From assembly GCA_944391725.1 (NCBI GenBank), contig CALXUQ010000015.1:1-35961 (forward strand): 35,961 nt of DNA, written 5' to 3'. This stretch comes from an uncultured Alphaproteobacteria bacterium (lineage in GTDB: Bacteria > Pseudomonadota > Alphaproteobacteria > RF32 > CAG-239). The translations under genes were made by a program, and so were the position numbers. Positions within the stretch are counted from its first letter, which is position 1. Every line of letters starts with the position of its first letter. Shown piece after piece: positions 9,872 through 18,199 of this stretch. The notes below the pieces were generated by a model. The model saw only the letters and a program-made list of their open reading frames with translations. It did no database searches and was not told where the DNA came from.

Positions 9872-9971
9872 AGCGAGTGCGGATGGGCCGTACTCATAAT
9901 TTCACACGCAGATATGGCGGGGGCCGCATGATATTGCAGCAAACTCGCTCCGGTGCTGTTTTTTTAACAGC
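9872..9971 (+). promoter_or_regulatory. Structured 5' leader of rpsB
   Basis: The 190 bases before rpsB hold several nested pairings. AGCGAGT (9872-9878) pairs perfectly with ACTCGCT (9943-9949). Inside lies a GC-rich arm around 9909-9937 (GCA-G-ATAT with ATAT-TGC enclosing GGC-GGGG-GCC). Next comes a hairpin GCTGTT-TTTTT-AACAGC (9955-9971) about 40 bases before the start codon. S2 leaders with autogenous control are known in other bacteria; I cannot match this one to a named family, so regulation by S2 is inference. Confidence 0.45.
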
Positions 9972-10013
9972 CGAGAATCTGCGGAGGTTTAACCGGAAAA
10001 AGGATATTTTAAT

Positions 10014-10814
10014 ATGACACTTCCTACTTTTACTTTGCGCCAAATGGTTGAGGCCGGCGTTCACTTTGGTCACCACGCTCGTCGTTGGAACCCGAAAATG
10101 GCTCCTTATATCTTTGGCAAAAAAGATAATATTCACATCATTGACCTGCAAAAAACTTACCCCATGCTCTATACTGCTTTGGCTGCAGCCAGAGATATTG
10201 CGGCTCAGGGTGGTAAGGTTTTGTTTGTCGGAACTAAAAGACAAGCTCAGGACATCATCAAAGAAAATGCCGAAAGATGCGGACAATACTATGTTAACCA
10301 TCGTTGGCTCGGCGGTATGATGACCAACTGGAAAACTGTTTACAAATCAATTTCTCGTTTGGTGAAACTCAAAGATATGGCTGAGAAAAATGCCTATGAG
10401 GGTTATACCAAAAAAGAAATGCAGAACCTGAAAAAAGAACAGGAAAAATTGGAGCTCGAGCTCGGCGGTATTATGAACATGGGTGGTCAACCCGACCTCT
10501 TGTTCGTGATTGATACTCCCAAAGAATCTTTGGCTATCAAAGAAGCTAAAAAGCTCGGTATTCCGGTTATCGGCATTTGCGATACCAATGCTGATCCTGA
10601 AGCTGTTGATTTCCCGGTTCCGGGTAATGATGATGCTATTCGCGCTATTTCTTTCTATTCTGAACTCGTTTCGAGCGCTATCTTGGATGGTATGCAAGCC
10701 GAAATCGCCGCTCAGGGTGTGAAAGTTGATGATATGGTTGAAGGCGAAGCTAAGCCGGCTAAGAAAAAAGCTTCTAAAAAAGCTGCCGCCGAAGCTGAAG
10801 CCAGTGCTGAATAG
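10014..10814 (+). CDS. rpsB: 30S ribosomal protein S2
   Basis: A 266-residue S2 protein. The N-terminus [20 protein letters not shown] and [20 protein letters not shown] is diagnostic, followed by [24 protein letters not shown] and the [24 protein letters not shown] region (here split: [10 protein letters not shown] and [12 protein letters not shown]). The C-terminal tail is Lys/Ala-rich, as in many alphaproteobacteria. S2 joins the small subunit late and is needed for S1 binding. An AAGGAT ribosome site lies 8 bases before the ATG. Codons are strongly biased (GGT, GCT, AAA), as expected for a highly expressed gene. It forms an operon with tsf. Confidence 0.97.
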   Translation: MTLPTFTLRQMVEAGVHFGHHARRWNPKMAPYIFGKKDNIHIIDLQKTYPMLYTALAAARDIAAQGGKVLFVGTKRQAQDIIKENAERCGQYYVNHRWLGGMMTNWKTVYKSISRLVKLKDMAEKNAYEGYTKKEMQNLKKEQEKLELELGGIMNMGGQPDLLFVIDTPKESLAIKEAKKLGIPVIGICDTNADPEAVDFPVPGNDDAIRAISFYSELVSSAILDGMQAEIAAQGVKVDDMVEGEAKPAKKKASKKAAAEAEASAE

Positions 10815-10844
10815 TTCTAATTAAATAGAGCTGTGTTGTTGTGT

Positions 10845-10877
10845 GTGGCGGTATTTAGTTTTTTTAAGTATCGCCAC
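10845..10877 (+). other. Intercistronic hairpin between rpsB and tsf
   Basis: GTGGCG (10845-10850) pairs with CGCCAC (10872-10877), and the stem extends inward with two G-U pairs to about 13 bp around a T-rich loop. No T run follows the 3' arm, so it is not a normal terminator. It may set mRNA stability or the S2:EF-Ts ratio. Confidence 0.6.
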
Positions 10878-10905
10878 ATTCTAAATCAATTAAAGGGATA
10901 TAAAA

Positions 10906-11832
10906 ATGACAAATATTACTGCCGCTATGGTTAAAGAACTCAGAGAAACAACTAGCGCCGGAATGCTTGATTGCAAAAAAGCATTGACCGAAACTGACGG
11001 CGATATGGAAAAAGCTATTGACTGGCTGCGCAAAAAAGGTTTGGCCTCGGCTGCTAAAAAAGCCAGCCGTATCGCGGCCGAAGGTTTGGTGGCTGTTGCC
11101 GTTGACGGTAACAAAGGTGCCGTGGTTGAAGTTAACTCCGAGACCGACTTTGTTGCTAAAAACGATATCTTCCAAGAATTTGTACAAGATGCCGCTTTGG
11201 TCGCTTTGATGAAAGATGGCGAAGTTTGCGATATGAAAACTTTCCAATGCCCCAAAGTTCACAAATCTTTTGAAGAGCGCTTGACCGATATGATTGCGAA
11301 AATCGGCGAAAATATGAATTTGCGTCGGGCTAAAGTGCTGGAAGTTAAAGAAGGTGTAATTGCTGCTTATGTACACAATGCCGTTAAACCGGGTCTTGGC
11401 AAAATCGGTGTTTTGGTGGCTCTCGAATCTAAGGGCGACAAAGAAAAACTCGCTGAGCTTGGCAAACATATTGCTATGCATATTGCGGCTTCTAACCCCT
11501 TGTTCCAAGATATTGCCTCGGTTGACCCGGCTGCAGTAGAACACGAAAAATCTATTTTTGCTGAGCAGGCTAAAGCTTCCGGCAAACCGGAAAACATCAT
11601 TGAAAAAATGGTTGAAGGTCGGGTTCGCAAATACTATGAAGAAGTGGTACTCGAAGAGCAAGCTTATATCATGGATCCTGACAAGAAGGTTAAGCAAGTT
11701 ATTGCCGATGCCGCCAAAGAGCTTGGTACCGACATTAAACTCAAGGGTTATGTCTGCTTCCGTCTGGGTGAAGGTTTGCAGAAGAAAGAAGAAGATTTTG
11801 CCGCTGAAGTTGCTGCTCAGTTAGCAAAATAG
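10906..11832 (+). CDS. tsf: Translation elongation factor Ts
   Basis: A 308-residue EF-Ts, the nucleotide exchange factor that recycles EF-Tu-GDP to EF-Tu-GTP. The N-terminal UBA-like domain has KELRETTSAGMLDCKKAL, and the signature ETDFVAKN follows near residue 80. The central dimerisation-type regions include MHIAASNPLF and a C-terminal helical module. Length is normal for the family. An AAAGGGA ribosome site lies just before the ATG. It is the second gene of the rpsB-tsf operon and is closed by a strong terminator. In many proteobacteria pyrH and frr follow; here they do not. Confidence 0.97.
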   Translation: MTNITAAMVKELRETTSAGMLDCKKALTETDGDMEKAIDWLRKKGLASAAKKASRIAAEGLVAVAVDGNKGAVVEVNSETDFVAKNDIFQEFVQDAALVALMKDGEVCDMKTFQCPKVHKSFEERLTDMIAKIGENMNLRRAKVLEVKEGVIAAYVHNAVKPGLGKIGVLVALESKGDKEKLAELGKHIAMHIAASNPLFQDIASVDPAAVEHEKSIFAEQAKASGKPENIIEKMVEGRVRKYYEEVVLEEQAYIMDPDKKVKQVIADAAKELGTDIKLKGYVCFRLGEGLQKKEEDFAAEVAAQLAK

Positions 11833-11854
11833 TCTTTGACAAACTTGTTAAAGA

Positions 11855-11882
11855 AAGCTCCGTTTTTGCGGAGCTTTTTTTA
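11855..11882 (+). terminator. Intrinsic terminator of rpsB-tsf
   Basis: AAGCTCCG (11855-11862) pairs with CGGAGCTT (11869-11876) around a 6-base loop, followed by a T run that reaches 11881. It lies 22 bases after the tsf stop. Confidence 0.92.
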
Positions 11883-11950
11883 TAGGCTTAAAAAAGGCTT
11901 GCATTTTGGGAGTATTGTTTTAAGCTAGTTTTTGCAGTTTAGAGATAGAC

Positions 11951-12096
11951 TGTGGTGTCTAGAAAACACCTACAGAAAATTAATCCACCTAAGGTGGAGT
12001 GCGCGAGATAAGCCTTCTCGGTCGAATAAGCGCGGCTGTTTCTGTACAGTTTTCTAGCTCCACCGCCTTTTCTTTTGGAATGGGCGGTTTTGTTTT
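11951..12096 (+). ncRNA. Candidate structured RNA or attenuator leader
   Basis: A dense set of pairings fills an otherwise empty gap. CTAGAAAAC (11959-11967) pairs with GTTTTCTAG (12049-12057). TACAGAAA (11971-11978) pairs with TTTCTGTA (12039-12046). Inside are a hairpin TCCACC-TAA-GGTGGA (11984-11998) and an arm GAGA-TAAGCCT-TCTC near 12005-12019, flanked by GCGC repeats. GGTGGAG (11993-11999) can instead pair with CTCCACC (12058-12064), which would block the terminator at 12062-12088. A second switch is GGTGT/ACACC (11954-11958 with 11966-11970) against the long stem. A weak promoter (TTGCAT 11899-11904, TAAGCT 11921-11926) would start near 11933. It is either a small stand-alone RNA of about 160 bases or a leader controlling the helix-turn-helix gene. 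I cannot assign it to a known family. Confidence 0.55.
12062..12096 (+). terminator. Intrinsic terminator ending the structured RNA
   Basis: ACCGCC (12062-12067) pairs with GGCGGT (12083-12088), with an inner TTC/GAA pairing in the loop, followed by a tract TTTTGTTTT. It lies 26 bases upstream of the next start codon, so it either ends a small RNA or acts as an attenuator. Confidence 0.72.
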
Positions 12097-12121
12097 AATC
12101 AAAACTTTAGGAGCTAATTTG

Positions 12122-12370
12122 ATGATTATTAAAGATTATGACTTACCGCTGTTGCGACGGGCTTTGGGCAAAGAGTTGATGCTCACTCGTTGGCAAAAAG
12201 GAATCTCTCAAAAACAAATCGCTGCACGGCTAAAGCTTAACCCTAAAATTATTGACCGTGCTGAGCTTGGCAAATTTACCTATTATGGTTTAATCCGCAC
12301 CTTATTGCTTTTCTACAATAAAGAAATCAGAATCGAACTGGTTGACCGCGAAAAGCCCAACACTCTCTAG
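12122..12370 (+). CDS. Small helix-turn-helix (XRE/Cro-like) protein
   Basis: An 82-residue protein whose centre (about residues 25-50, GISQKQIAARLKLNPKII) looks like a Cro/CI-type helix-turn-helix, followed by a short helix and a strand-rich tail. The ATG at 12122 is preceded by AGGAG (12109-12113) with 8 bases between. A longer frame back to a GTG at 11999 exists but would run through the structured RNA and terminator and has no ribosome site, so I reject it. It follows the structured RNA and converges with polA: the two stop codons share the palindrome CTAG at 12367-12370. Target and role are unknown. Confidence 0.7.
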   Translation: MIIKDYDLPLLRRALGKELMLTRWQKGISQKQIAARLKLNPKIIDRAELGKFTYYGLIRTLLLFYNKEIRIELVDREKPNTL

Positions 12371-15129
12371 TGTGCCTCGGTCCAGTTGTGTCCGGCACCG
12401 ACTTCGGCCACAAACGGAACCGCCAAGTCGACGGCTTGCTCCATGGTCTGTTTGATTAAGGCGGCGGCAGTTTCGACCTCATCATCGGGGGCTTCAAAAA
12501 CCAACTCGTCATGAACCTGCAACAGCATTTGGGTTTTGAGACCGGCGCTTTGCATAACGCTATTCATCCGGTTCATGGCCAGTTTGATGATGTCGGCGGC
12601 GCCGCCTTGTATCGGAGCATTAATCGCGGCGCGCTCGGCATTGGCTACCAAGCGTTTGTTTTGGTCGTTAATCCCCATAATCGAACACTTGCGGCCAAAG
12701 GGGGTCACAACATAGCCATATTTATGCGCAAAGGCGATGGTCTGTTCCATATAGGTCTTGATTTCGGGCATTTGGGCAAAATAGGCGTCTATATAAGCTT
12801 TAGCCTCGTCCGGACTTACATCTATCTGCTTGGCCAAGCCATATTGTGAAATGCCATAGACAATGCCAAAATTGATGGCTTTGGCATGGCGGCGGAGGTT
12901 GGCATCGACCTTATCATAGGGCACCCCAAAAACTTTTGCGGCTGTGGCGGCATGAATGTCTATCCCCTCTGCAAAAGCTTGCTTGAGCGCCTTGACATCT
13001 GCCACGCAAGCCAAGAGCCGCAATTCAACCTGACTATAGTCGGAAGCTATCAGCTTATGGCCGGGGCGAGCAATAAAGCATTCGCGGATTTTGCGCCCCT
13101 CATCGCTGCGTATCGGAATGTTTTGCAGGTTGGGATTGTTAGAAGCCAAGCGGCCGGTATTGACCACGGTTTGGTTGTAGGTGGTATGGATACGCGAGTT
13201 CTTATCCAACAAATCGAGCAAAGCATCGGTATAAGTGGATTTTAGCTTAGAAAAGCCCCGCCAATCCAAGATTTTGGCGGCCAAAGCGTTACCGTCGTCT
13301 GCTAACCGTTCCAAAACATCGGCTCCGGTTTGCCAAGCACCGCTGGCGGTCTTTTTGCCCTTCAGGCCTTGTTTGGTGAACAATATATCACCAATCTGTT
13401 TGGGTGAGCCGATATTAAACTCCTCTCCGGCCAGCTGGTAGATTTCTTGCTCATAGCCGCGCAGTTTCTGCTCAAACTCGCCTTTCAGACGGCGCAAAGC
13501 CGGAGCATCGACCATAATTCCGTTCTTTTCCATATGGTACAAAACACTTATCAGCGGGCGGTCAAAACTTTCATAGACATCGGTCATTTTTTCGGCTATC
13601 AGCCGCGGCTTAAACAGCTCATAGAGCCGCAAGGTGATATCGGCGTCTTCGGCGGCATAATCTAAGGCCTTATCCAAAGCTACTTCGGCAAAGCTAATCT
13701 TATCTTTGCCGCTACCGCAAACCTCCTCATAGTGAATGGTCTTATAGCCCAAATACAACTCAGCTAATTCATCCATACCATGCCCATGGGCTGAGCTATT
13801 GAGGTCATATGAGAGCACCGCGGTATCTTCAATCGGGAATATATTAGCATCATCACCTATCACTTGTTCCATGAAGTGCAAATCAAACTTGATATTGTGG
13901 CCGATTTTTAAGATAGATTTATCGGTCAACAGCGGCTTGAGGTATTTTGCCACAATTTCTGTTTTCAGCTGCGGCAGTTCGGCAACTTCGGTGGCAAACA
14001 AATCGGCCTTGACCGCAGAGCGGTGATGAAGCGGAATATAGCAAGCCTCGCCCGGAGCTGTGGCAATGGACATACCGACAATTTTATCAAAAACCGGATT
14101 GAGCCCTGTCGTCTCGGTATCAAAAGCCATTTTGCCGGCATTGGTAATTTTTTGAACCCAGCGAGCGAGTGCGGCCTCATCGGTGACTAATTCATAGTGT
14201 TTTTCAACTTCTTTAAATACAGTGTTCGGCTCTTCTTTTTCCTCACTTTGGGGTAAAGTTGAACACCGTTCAGATGCCCATTTTTCCGCTCTTGCGCGCA
14301 AAGAATTTAACCCATAGCGGTCGATAAAGGCGCTTAAATCTTTGGGGTTTGGACGGTGACAAGCATAACTTTCAATCTCTTTTTCGACCGGGACATCGGG
14401 TTTCAAGGTAACCAAAGCCAATGAAATCAGCGCATTTTCGCGGTTATCGAGCAAGGTTTGACGACGTTTTTCTTGTTTGATTTCGCCGGCACGCTCCAAA
14501 ACTGCCTGCAGTGAGCCATACTCATTTATTAACTGAGCCGCCGTCTTTAAGCCGATACCCGGAACTCCGGGGACATTGTCGGTGGAATCTCCGGCCAAAG
14601 CCTGAACATCTATCACCTTATCAGGATAAACCCCAAACTTTTCTTTGACATCTTCGGGGCTGAAAAACTTGTCTTTCATCGGGTCAAAAAACTCTACCCC
14701 CGGACGTATCAACTGCATCAAGTCCTTATCGGCAGAAACAACTACCACCTCATAGCCTTTAGCCAAAGACTGAGCCGCATAGGTGGCTATCAAGTCATCG
14801 GCTTCGTAACCTTCCATTTCCAAATGGTTGAGGCTCATGGCGTCAGTGGCTTCGCGGATTATCGGAAACTGGGGTATCAGCTCCTCGGGTATCTCTTTTC
14901 GGGTGCCCTTATAGTCAGCAAATATCTGATTGCGGTAGTTCTCCCGCTTGGCATCAAACAGCACCAGACAATAGTCGCAAGCAATTTTTTGGGTCAGGCG
15001 CATAAACATATTACTGAAACCCAAAACCGCATTGACCGGAACACCGTCCGGACTGGTTAAAGGCGGCAATGCATAAAAAGCACGAAAAATATAGCCGGAG
15101 CCATCAACAAGGCAAACTTTTTTGGTCAT
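12367..15129 (-). CDS. polA: DNA polymerase I
   Basis: A full-length 920-residue Pol I. The 5' nuclease domain (about 1-290) starts with CLVDGSGYIFRAFYALPP and has AGDSTDNVPGVPGIG. The 3'-5' exonuclease domain appears intact: AFDTETTGL (Exo I), GHNIKFDLHFM (Exo II) and YAAEDADIT (Exo III). Polymerase motifs are DYSQVELRLLA (A), RRHAKAINFGIVYGIS (B) and QVHDELVFE (C). It fills gaps in repair and removes RNA primers. The ATG at 15129 has GGAAGAA upstream. No neighbour forms an obvious operon with it; the phosphatase upstream on the same strand ends 72 bases away. Confidence 0.97.
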   Translation of the reverse strand: MTKKVCLVDGSGYIFRAFYALPPLTSPDGVPVNAVLGFSNMFMRLTQKIACDYCLVLFDAKRENYRNQIFADYKGTRKEIPEELIPQFPIIREATDAMSLNHLEMEGYEADDLIATYAAQSLAKGYEVVVVSADKDLMQLIRPGVEFFDPMKDKFFSPEDVKEKFGVYPDKVIDVQALAGDSTDNVPGVPGIGLKTAAQLINEYGSLQAVLERAGEIKQEKRRQTLLDNRENALISLALVTLKPDVPVEKEIESYACHRPNPKDLSAFIDRYGLNSLRARAEKWASERCSTLPQSEEKEEPNTVFKEVEKHYELVTDEAALARWVQKITNAGKMAFDTETTGLNPVFDKIVGMSIATAPGEACYIPLHHRSAVKADLFATEVAELPQLKTEIVAKYLKPLLTDKSILKIGHNIKFDLHFMEQVIGDDANIFPIEDTAVLSYDLNSSAHGHGMDELAELYLGYKTIHYEEVCGSGKDKISFAEVALDKALDYAAEDADITLRLYELFKPRLIAEKMTDVYESFDRPLISVLYHMEKNGIMVDAPALRRLKGEFEQKLRGYEQEIYQLAGEEFNIGSPKQIGDILFTKQGLKGKKTASGAWQTGADVLERLADDGNALAAKILDWRGFSKLKSTYTDALLDLLDKNSRIHTTYNQTVVNTGRLASNNPNLQNIPIRSDEGRKIRECFIARPGHKLIASDYSQVELRLLACVADVKALKQAFAEGIDIHAATAAKVFGVPYDKVDANLRRHAKAINFGIVYGISQYGLAKQIDVSPDEAKAYIDAYFAQMPEIKTYMEQTIAFAHKYGYVVTPFGRKCSIMGINDQNKRLVANAERAAINAPIQGGAADIIKLAMNRMNSVMQSAGLKTQMLLQVHDELVFEAPDDEVETAAALIKQTMEQAVDLAVPFVAEVGAGHNWTEAH

Positions 15130-15201
15130 ATCATTATTCTTCCGAGTAAGTCATTTTACCGGTTAATATAATGGATATTTTTGCTTTTACCAAGCAATTT
15201 A

Positions 15202-15678
15202 TCAATCTTGTGCCTTGGTTATCTCGGCAAGCAAGCGACCACAAGCCGTTTCTATCATCTCAAACACGCGGTCAAAGCCATTGTGATAATAGGGATCGGG
15301 AACATTCTCTCCATATTCGGGCGCATATTCCAATATCTTTTTGACCACCGCTTTTTGATAACGCGCGTCGCCATAAGGACGCTTTTGCTCCAAGTTCCAG
15401 ACATTGTTATCGTCCATGGCCAAAATCAGGTCAACCTCGGCAAAGTCATCTCCACAGACCGGACGCGAACGCAAGTTGCGCAAATCCAATCCGTGGCGGT
15501 CGGCGCATTCAATGCTTCGGGCATCGGGACAATCGCCGCTATGGTAACTCGACGTTCCGGCCGAATCTACCAAAATTTCCTCACTCTTTCCGGCATTTTC
15601 AACCAAGCGGCGCATTATTGCTTCCGCAGTCGGAGAGCGGCAGATATTACCGGTGCAAACAAACAGCAGCTTATACAC
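15202..15678 (-). CDS. Low-molecular-weight protein-tyrosine phosphatase
   Basis: A 158-residue LMW-PTP. The phosphate-binding loop is CTGNICRS (C8 nucleophile, R14), followed by PTAEAI as usual. The general-acid aspartate lies in DPYYHNG near the C-terminus. Length matches the family. Such enzymes dephosphorylate protein tyrosine (sometimes arginine) in the cytoplasm. The start is GTG at 15678, directly after the stop of the Lon-like gene with no gap; GAGG inside that gene is the likely ribosome site. This makes translational coupling with the protease likely. No tyrosine kinase is nearby, so the substrate is open. Confidence 0.9.
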   Translation of the reverse strand: MYKLLFVCTGNICRSPTAEAIMRRLVENAGKSEEILVDSAGTSSYHSGDCPDARSIECADRHGLDLRNLRSRPVCGDDFAEVDLILAMDDNNVWNLEQKRPYGDARYQKAVVKKILEYAPEYGENVPDPYYHNGFDRVFEMIETACGRLLAEITKAQD

Positions 15679-18117
15679 CTAGAACCTCAGACAGCCATGG
15701 GTTTCTTTGGCATAGTGGGCATAGCATTTGTAATAGTGCTCCAAGCCTTTTTGAACCTCATAATTGACCGTGCCTTTGGGGAATTTGCCATGCTTATCGG
15801 GCGTACCGGCTTTTTTGCCGGTCAAAATCTCGATACCGTCATCGACCGTATCAATGGCATAAATATGGAATTTGCCTTCTTCCACCGCATTGATAACATC
15901 ATCACGCAACATCAGATTTTTGACATTGGTTCGCGGAATAATCACGCCTTGAGTGCCGGTCAATCCATGGTGTGAGCAAACATCAAAGAAGCCCTCAATC
16001 TTCTCATTTACACCGCCAATCGGCTGTATCTCTCCAAACTGGTTAATGGAGCCGGTCACGGCAATGTCTTGACGAATCGGCAAGTTGGAAATGGCAGACA
16101 ATAAGCAATAATACTCGGTTGAAGAAGCACTATCGCCATCGACGCCACCATAAGACTGTTCAAATACAATTGAGGCATTCAAAGACAGCGGGGACTCTTT
16201 GGCAAAGCGGTTGGCCAGCAAGCTTTGCAAAATCAGCACACCTTTGGTATGGATTGGTCCGCTCATTTCAATCTCACGCTCAATGTTGAGCAACTCGCCG
16301 CTACCCATACGAACTTGGGCCGTAATACGCGCCGGTTTGCCAAAGGAATAGCGCGAGAAATTGTAAACCACCAGGCCGTTAATCACCCCTACTCTTTTGC
16401 CCTCAACATCAAGGAGAATCGTCCCTTCGTCAATTTGTTCCAACATCTCTTGTTTGATGCGGTCGCAACGGTAGGTTTGAGCCTCAATGGCCTGTTCAAT
16501 ATGATTTTTGCCTATCTGGTTGGATTTGGAGTGGCGAGCCCAATAATCGGCCTCGCGCAACAAATCGCCAATGGAGGCAATATGCGCGGTCAGTTTTTGC
16601 GAGTCATCGGCCAAACGCGAAGAATGCTCAATAACCTTGGCTACGGCTTGTTTGTTAAGCGAACGGAGGTGTTTTTTCTTGGATAGCGAGCCAATCAATT
16701 TGGCATATTCAACCTCATTATCGTGGTTGCGGTCCATAATCACCCCAAAGTCAGCCTCAACCTTGAAGAAATCATTAAAATCGGGATCGCGCTCGGAAAG
16801 CATATCATAGAGCTCGGAATCTCCGGTCAAAATTACTTTAACATCCAAGGGAATCGGCTCAGGGTCGAGGGTAATGGTGGTAAAGCTGGTTTCATCGCTC
16901 GGGGCTTCAATCTTGATTTTTTTGGAAGCTAAAGCGCGTTTGAGCGAATCCCAGGCAAAGGGCTGTAAAAGTAATTTGTGAGCATCAATCAACAAAAAAC
17001 CGCCGTTGGCCTGGTGCAAGGCTCCGGCCTTAATCAAGGTGAAGTCAGTCAACAAAGCACCATATTGTTGCAAGCGCTCAACGCGTCCGACCAAGTTGGC
17101 CTGCGTGGGGTGGTCAAGCTGGACAATCGGGGCGCCGGAGCCTTTTTCGTTTTTGACCACAACATTGACCTTGAACTTGGCAAACTTGTCTTCTTCTTGC
17201 TTGTTCATGCGGCTAAGCAAAAGACTTAAAGCATCTTCTCCACCCTCTGCGGCACCATTCTCGTTGGTTTCGGGCATGAACTCTTCAATGTTTTCGGTAA
17301 TGTATTTTTGAATGCTCTTTAAGAAATCGCTGGCGCCGCGGTGTCCCTTATATTTTTGGCGCAAGGTGTCAATGGGTTTTTTAACCGCAATTTTAATGAA
17401 CTTTTCGCGCAGGGCATTGGTTTCTTTGCGCTGTTTGTCTTCCCATTCCGGAAGGTCTTGAGCCGCATTCTCAATTTCTTCCTGCATGGCGTTTAAGTCA
17501 TTAATCAGCTCTTTTTTCTCTTCTTCGGGCAGTTCATCAAAAACATCGGGGCTCAAAACCTCTCCGTTCTTGACCGGAGCAACTACCAAGCCAACCGGCA
17601 TATGCAACAAAGAAACACTCTTGCCTTTGGCTTTCTTTTGCAACAAACGGATATATTCCTCTTTGCGCTGTTTGTACTTCTCCTTAATAATGCTTAAGCC
17701 GGCCTTATACTCATCACTCTCGACCAAGGCGGGCAGAGAAACCGAAAAGTCTTCAATCAACTTATCAATATCTTTGGCAAACTCGCTGGCTTTGGAGGCC
17801 GGAAAGCTGATGGCTATCGGTTTGTGGGGTTCTTCAAAATTGTAAACATAGGCCCAATCATCCGGCGTGGGGCGGTTTTTGGCCTCTTCGCGGAGCACTC
17901 TTTTGACCAAGCTGGTTTTACCGGTGCCTTCAGGCCCTAAGCAAAACAAGTTATAGCCTTTAGACTTAATATTAATCCCAATCTCAACTGCACTCAAGGC
18001 GCGGTCTTGCCCTAAAGCCGAAAGACGTTCTTCAAGCTCGGCCGTGGTCGAAAAGTTGAACTTCTTAGGGTCACATTTGGTATATAACTGACTGGGTTTT
18101 AGCTTGGTTATGCTCAT
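15679..18117 (-). CDS. Lon-family ATP-dependent protease, YcbZ/LonH-like
   Basis: An 812-residue AAA protease of the Lon-related group. The Walker A motif is GPEGTGKTS (about residues 57-65). A long helical insert rich in Glu and Lys follows (about 110-290). The C-terminal Lon proteolytic domain has GGVDGDSASS with catalytic Ser663 and VNEKIEG with Lys706, forming the Ser-Lys dyad. The N-terminus, with AVEIGINIKSKGYNLFCLG, is characteristic of the AAA_32/YcbZ type, not classical Lon. E. coli YcbZ is shorter; about 800 residues is usual in alphaproteobacteria. An AGGGGA site precedes the ATG and a perfect TATAAT lies at 18161-18166 on this strand, without a good -35. It is followed immediately by the phosphatase. 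Confidence 0.9.
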   Translation of the reverse strand: MSITKLKPSQLYTKCDPKKFNFSTTAELEERLSALGQDRALSAVEIGINIKSKGYNLFCLGPEGTGKTSLVKRVLREEAKNRPTPDDWAYVYNFEEPHKPIAISFPASKASEFAKDIDKLIEDFSVSLPALVESDEYKAGLSIIKEKYKQRKEEYIRLLQKKAKGKSVSLLHMPVGLVVAPVKNGEVLSPDVFDELPEEEKKELINDLNAMQEEIENAAQDLPEWEDKQRKETNALREKFIKIAVKKPIDTLRQKYKGHRGASDFLKSIQKYITENIEEFMPETNENGAAEGGEDALSLLLSRMNKQEEDKFAKFKVNVVVKNEKGSGAPIVQLDHPTQANLVGRVERLQQYGALLTDFTLIKAGALHQANGGFLLIDAHKLLLQPFAWDSLKRALASKKIKIEAPSDETSFTTITLDPEPIPLDVKVILTGDSELYDMLSERDPDFNDFFKVEADFGVIMDRNHDNEVEYAKLIGSLSKKKHLRSLNKQAVAKVIEHSSRLADDSQKLTAHIASIGDLLREADYWARHSKSNQIGKNHIEQAIEAQTYRCDRIKQEMLEQIDEGTILLDVEGKRVGVINGLVVYNFSRYSFGKPARITAQVRMGSGELLNIEREIEMSGPIHTKGVLILQSLLANRFAKESPLSLNASIVFEQSYGGVDGDSASSTEYYCLLSAISNLPIRQDIAVTGSINQFGEIQPIGGVNEKIEGFFDVCSHHGLTGTQGVIIPRTNVKNLMLRDDVINAVEEGKFHIYAIDTVDDGIEILTGKKAGTPDKHGKFPKGTVNYEVQKGLEHYYKCYAHYAKETHGCLRF

Positions 18118-18199
18118 AATAAAAAATCCCCTATACTTATCTGTTCAAAATGTTATCCTGATTATAGAAAACTAATAACTAACATAGCGTAAAGATTTG

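Noticed and set aside
10864-11697. Long minus-strand frame of 277 codons opposite tsf
   Set aside because: It mirrors the strongly codon-biased tsf gene, is Phe/His/Asn-rich and has no homology or ribosome site.
12012-12030. tRNA-like T-loop (GGTCGAATAAG)
   Set aside because: No acceptor stem, anticodon arm or CCA-proximal pairing around it.
11951-12096. 6S RNA, tmRNA, SRP RNA or RNase P RNA
   Set aside because: Length and a terminator fit a small RNA, but none of the sequence signatures I know for these families is visible, so I left it unassigned.
11999-12121. GTG start at 11999 for the helix-turn-helix gene
   Set aside because: The extension crosses a structured RNA and terminator and lacks a ribosome site, while the ATG at 12122 has AGGAG 8 bases upstream.
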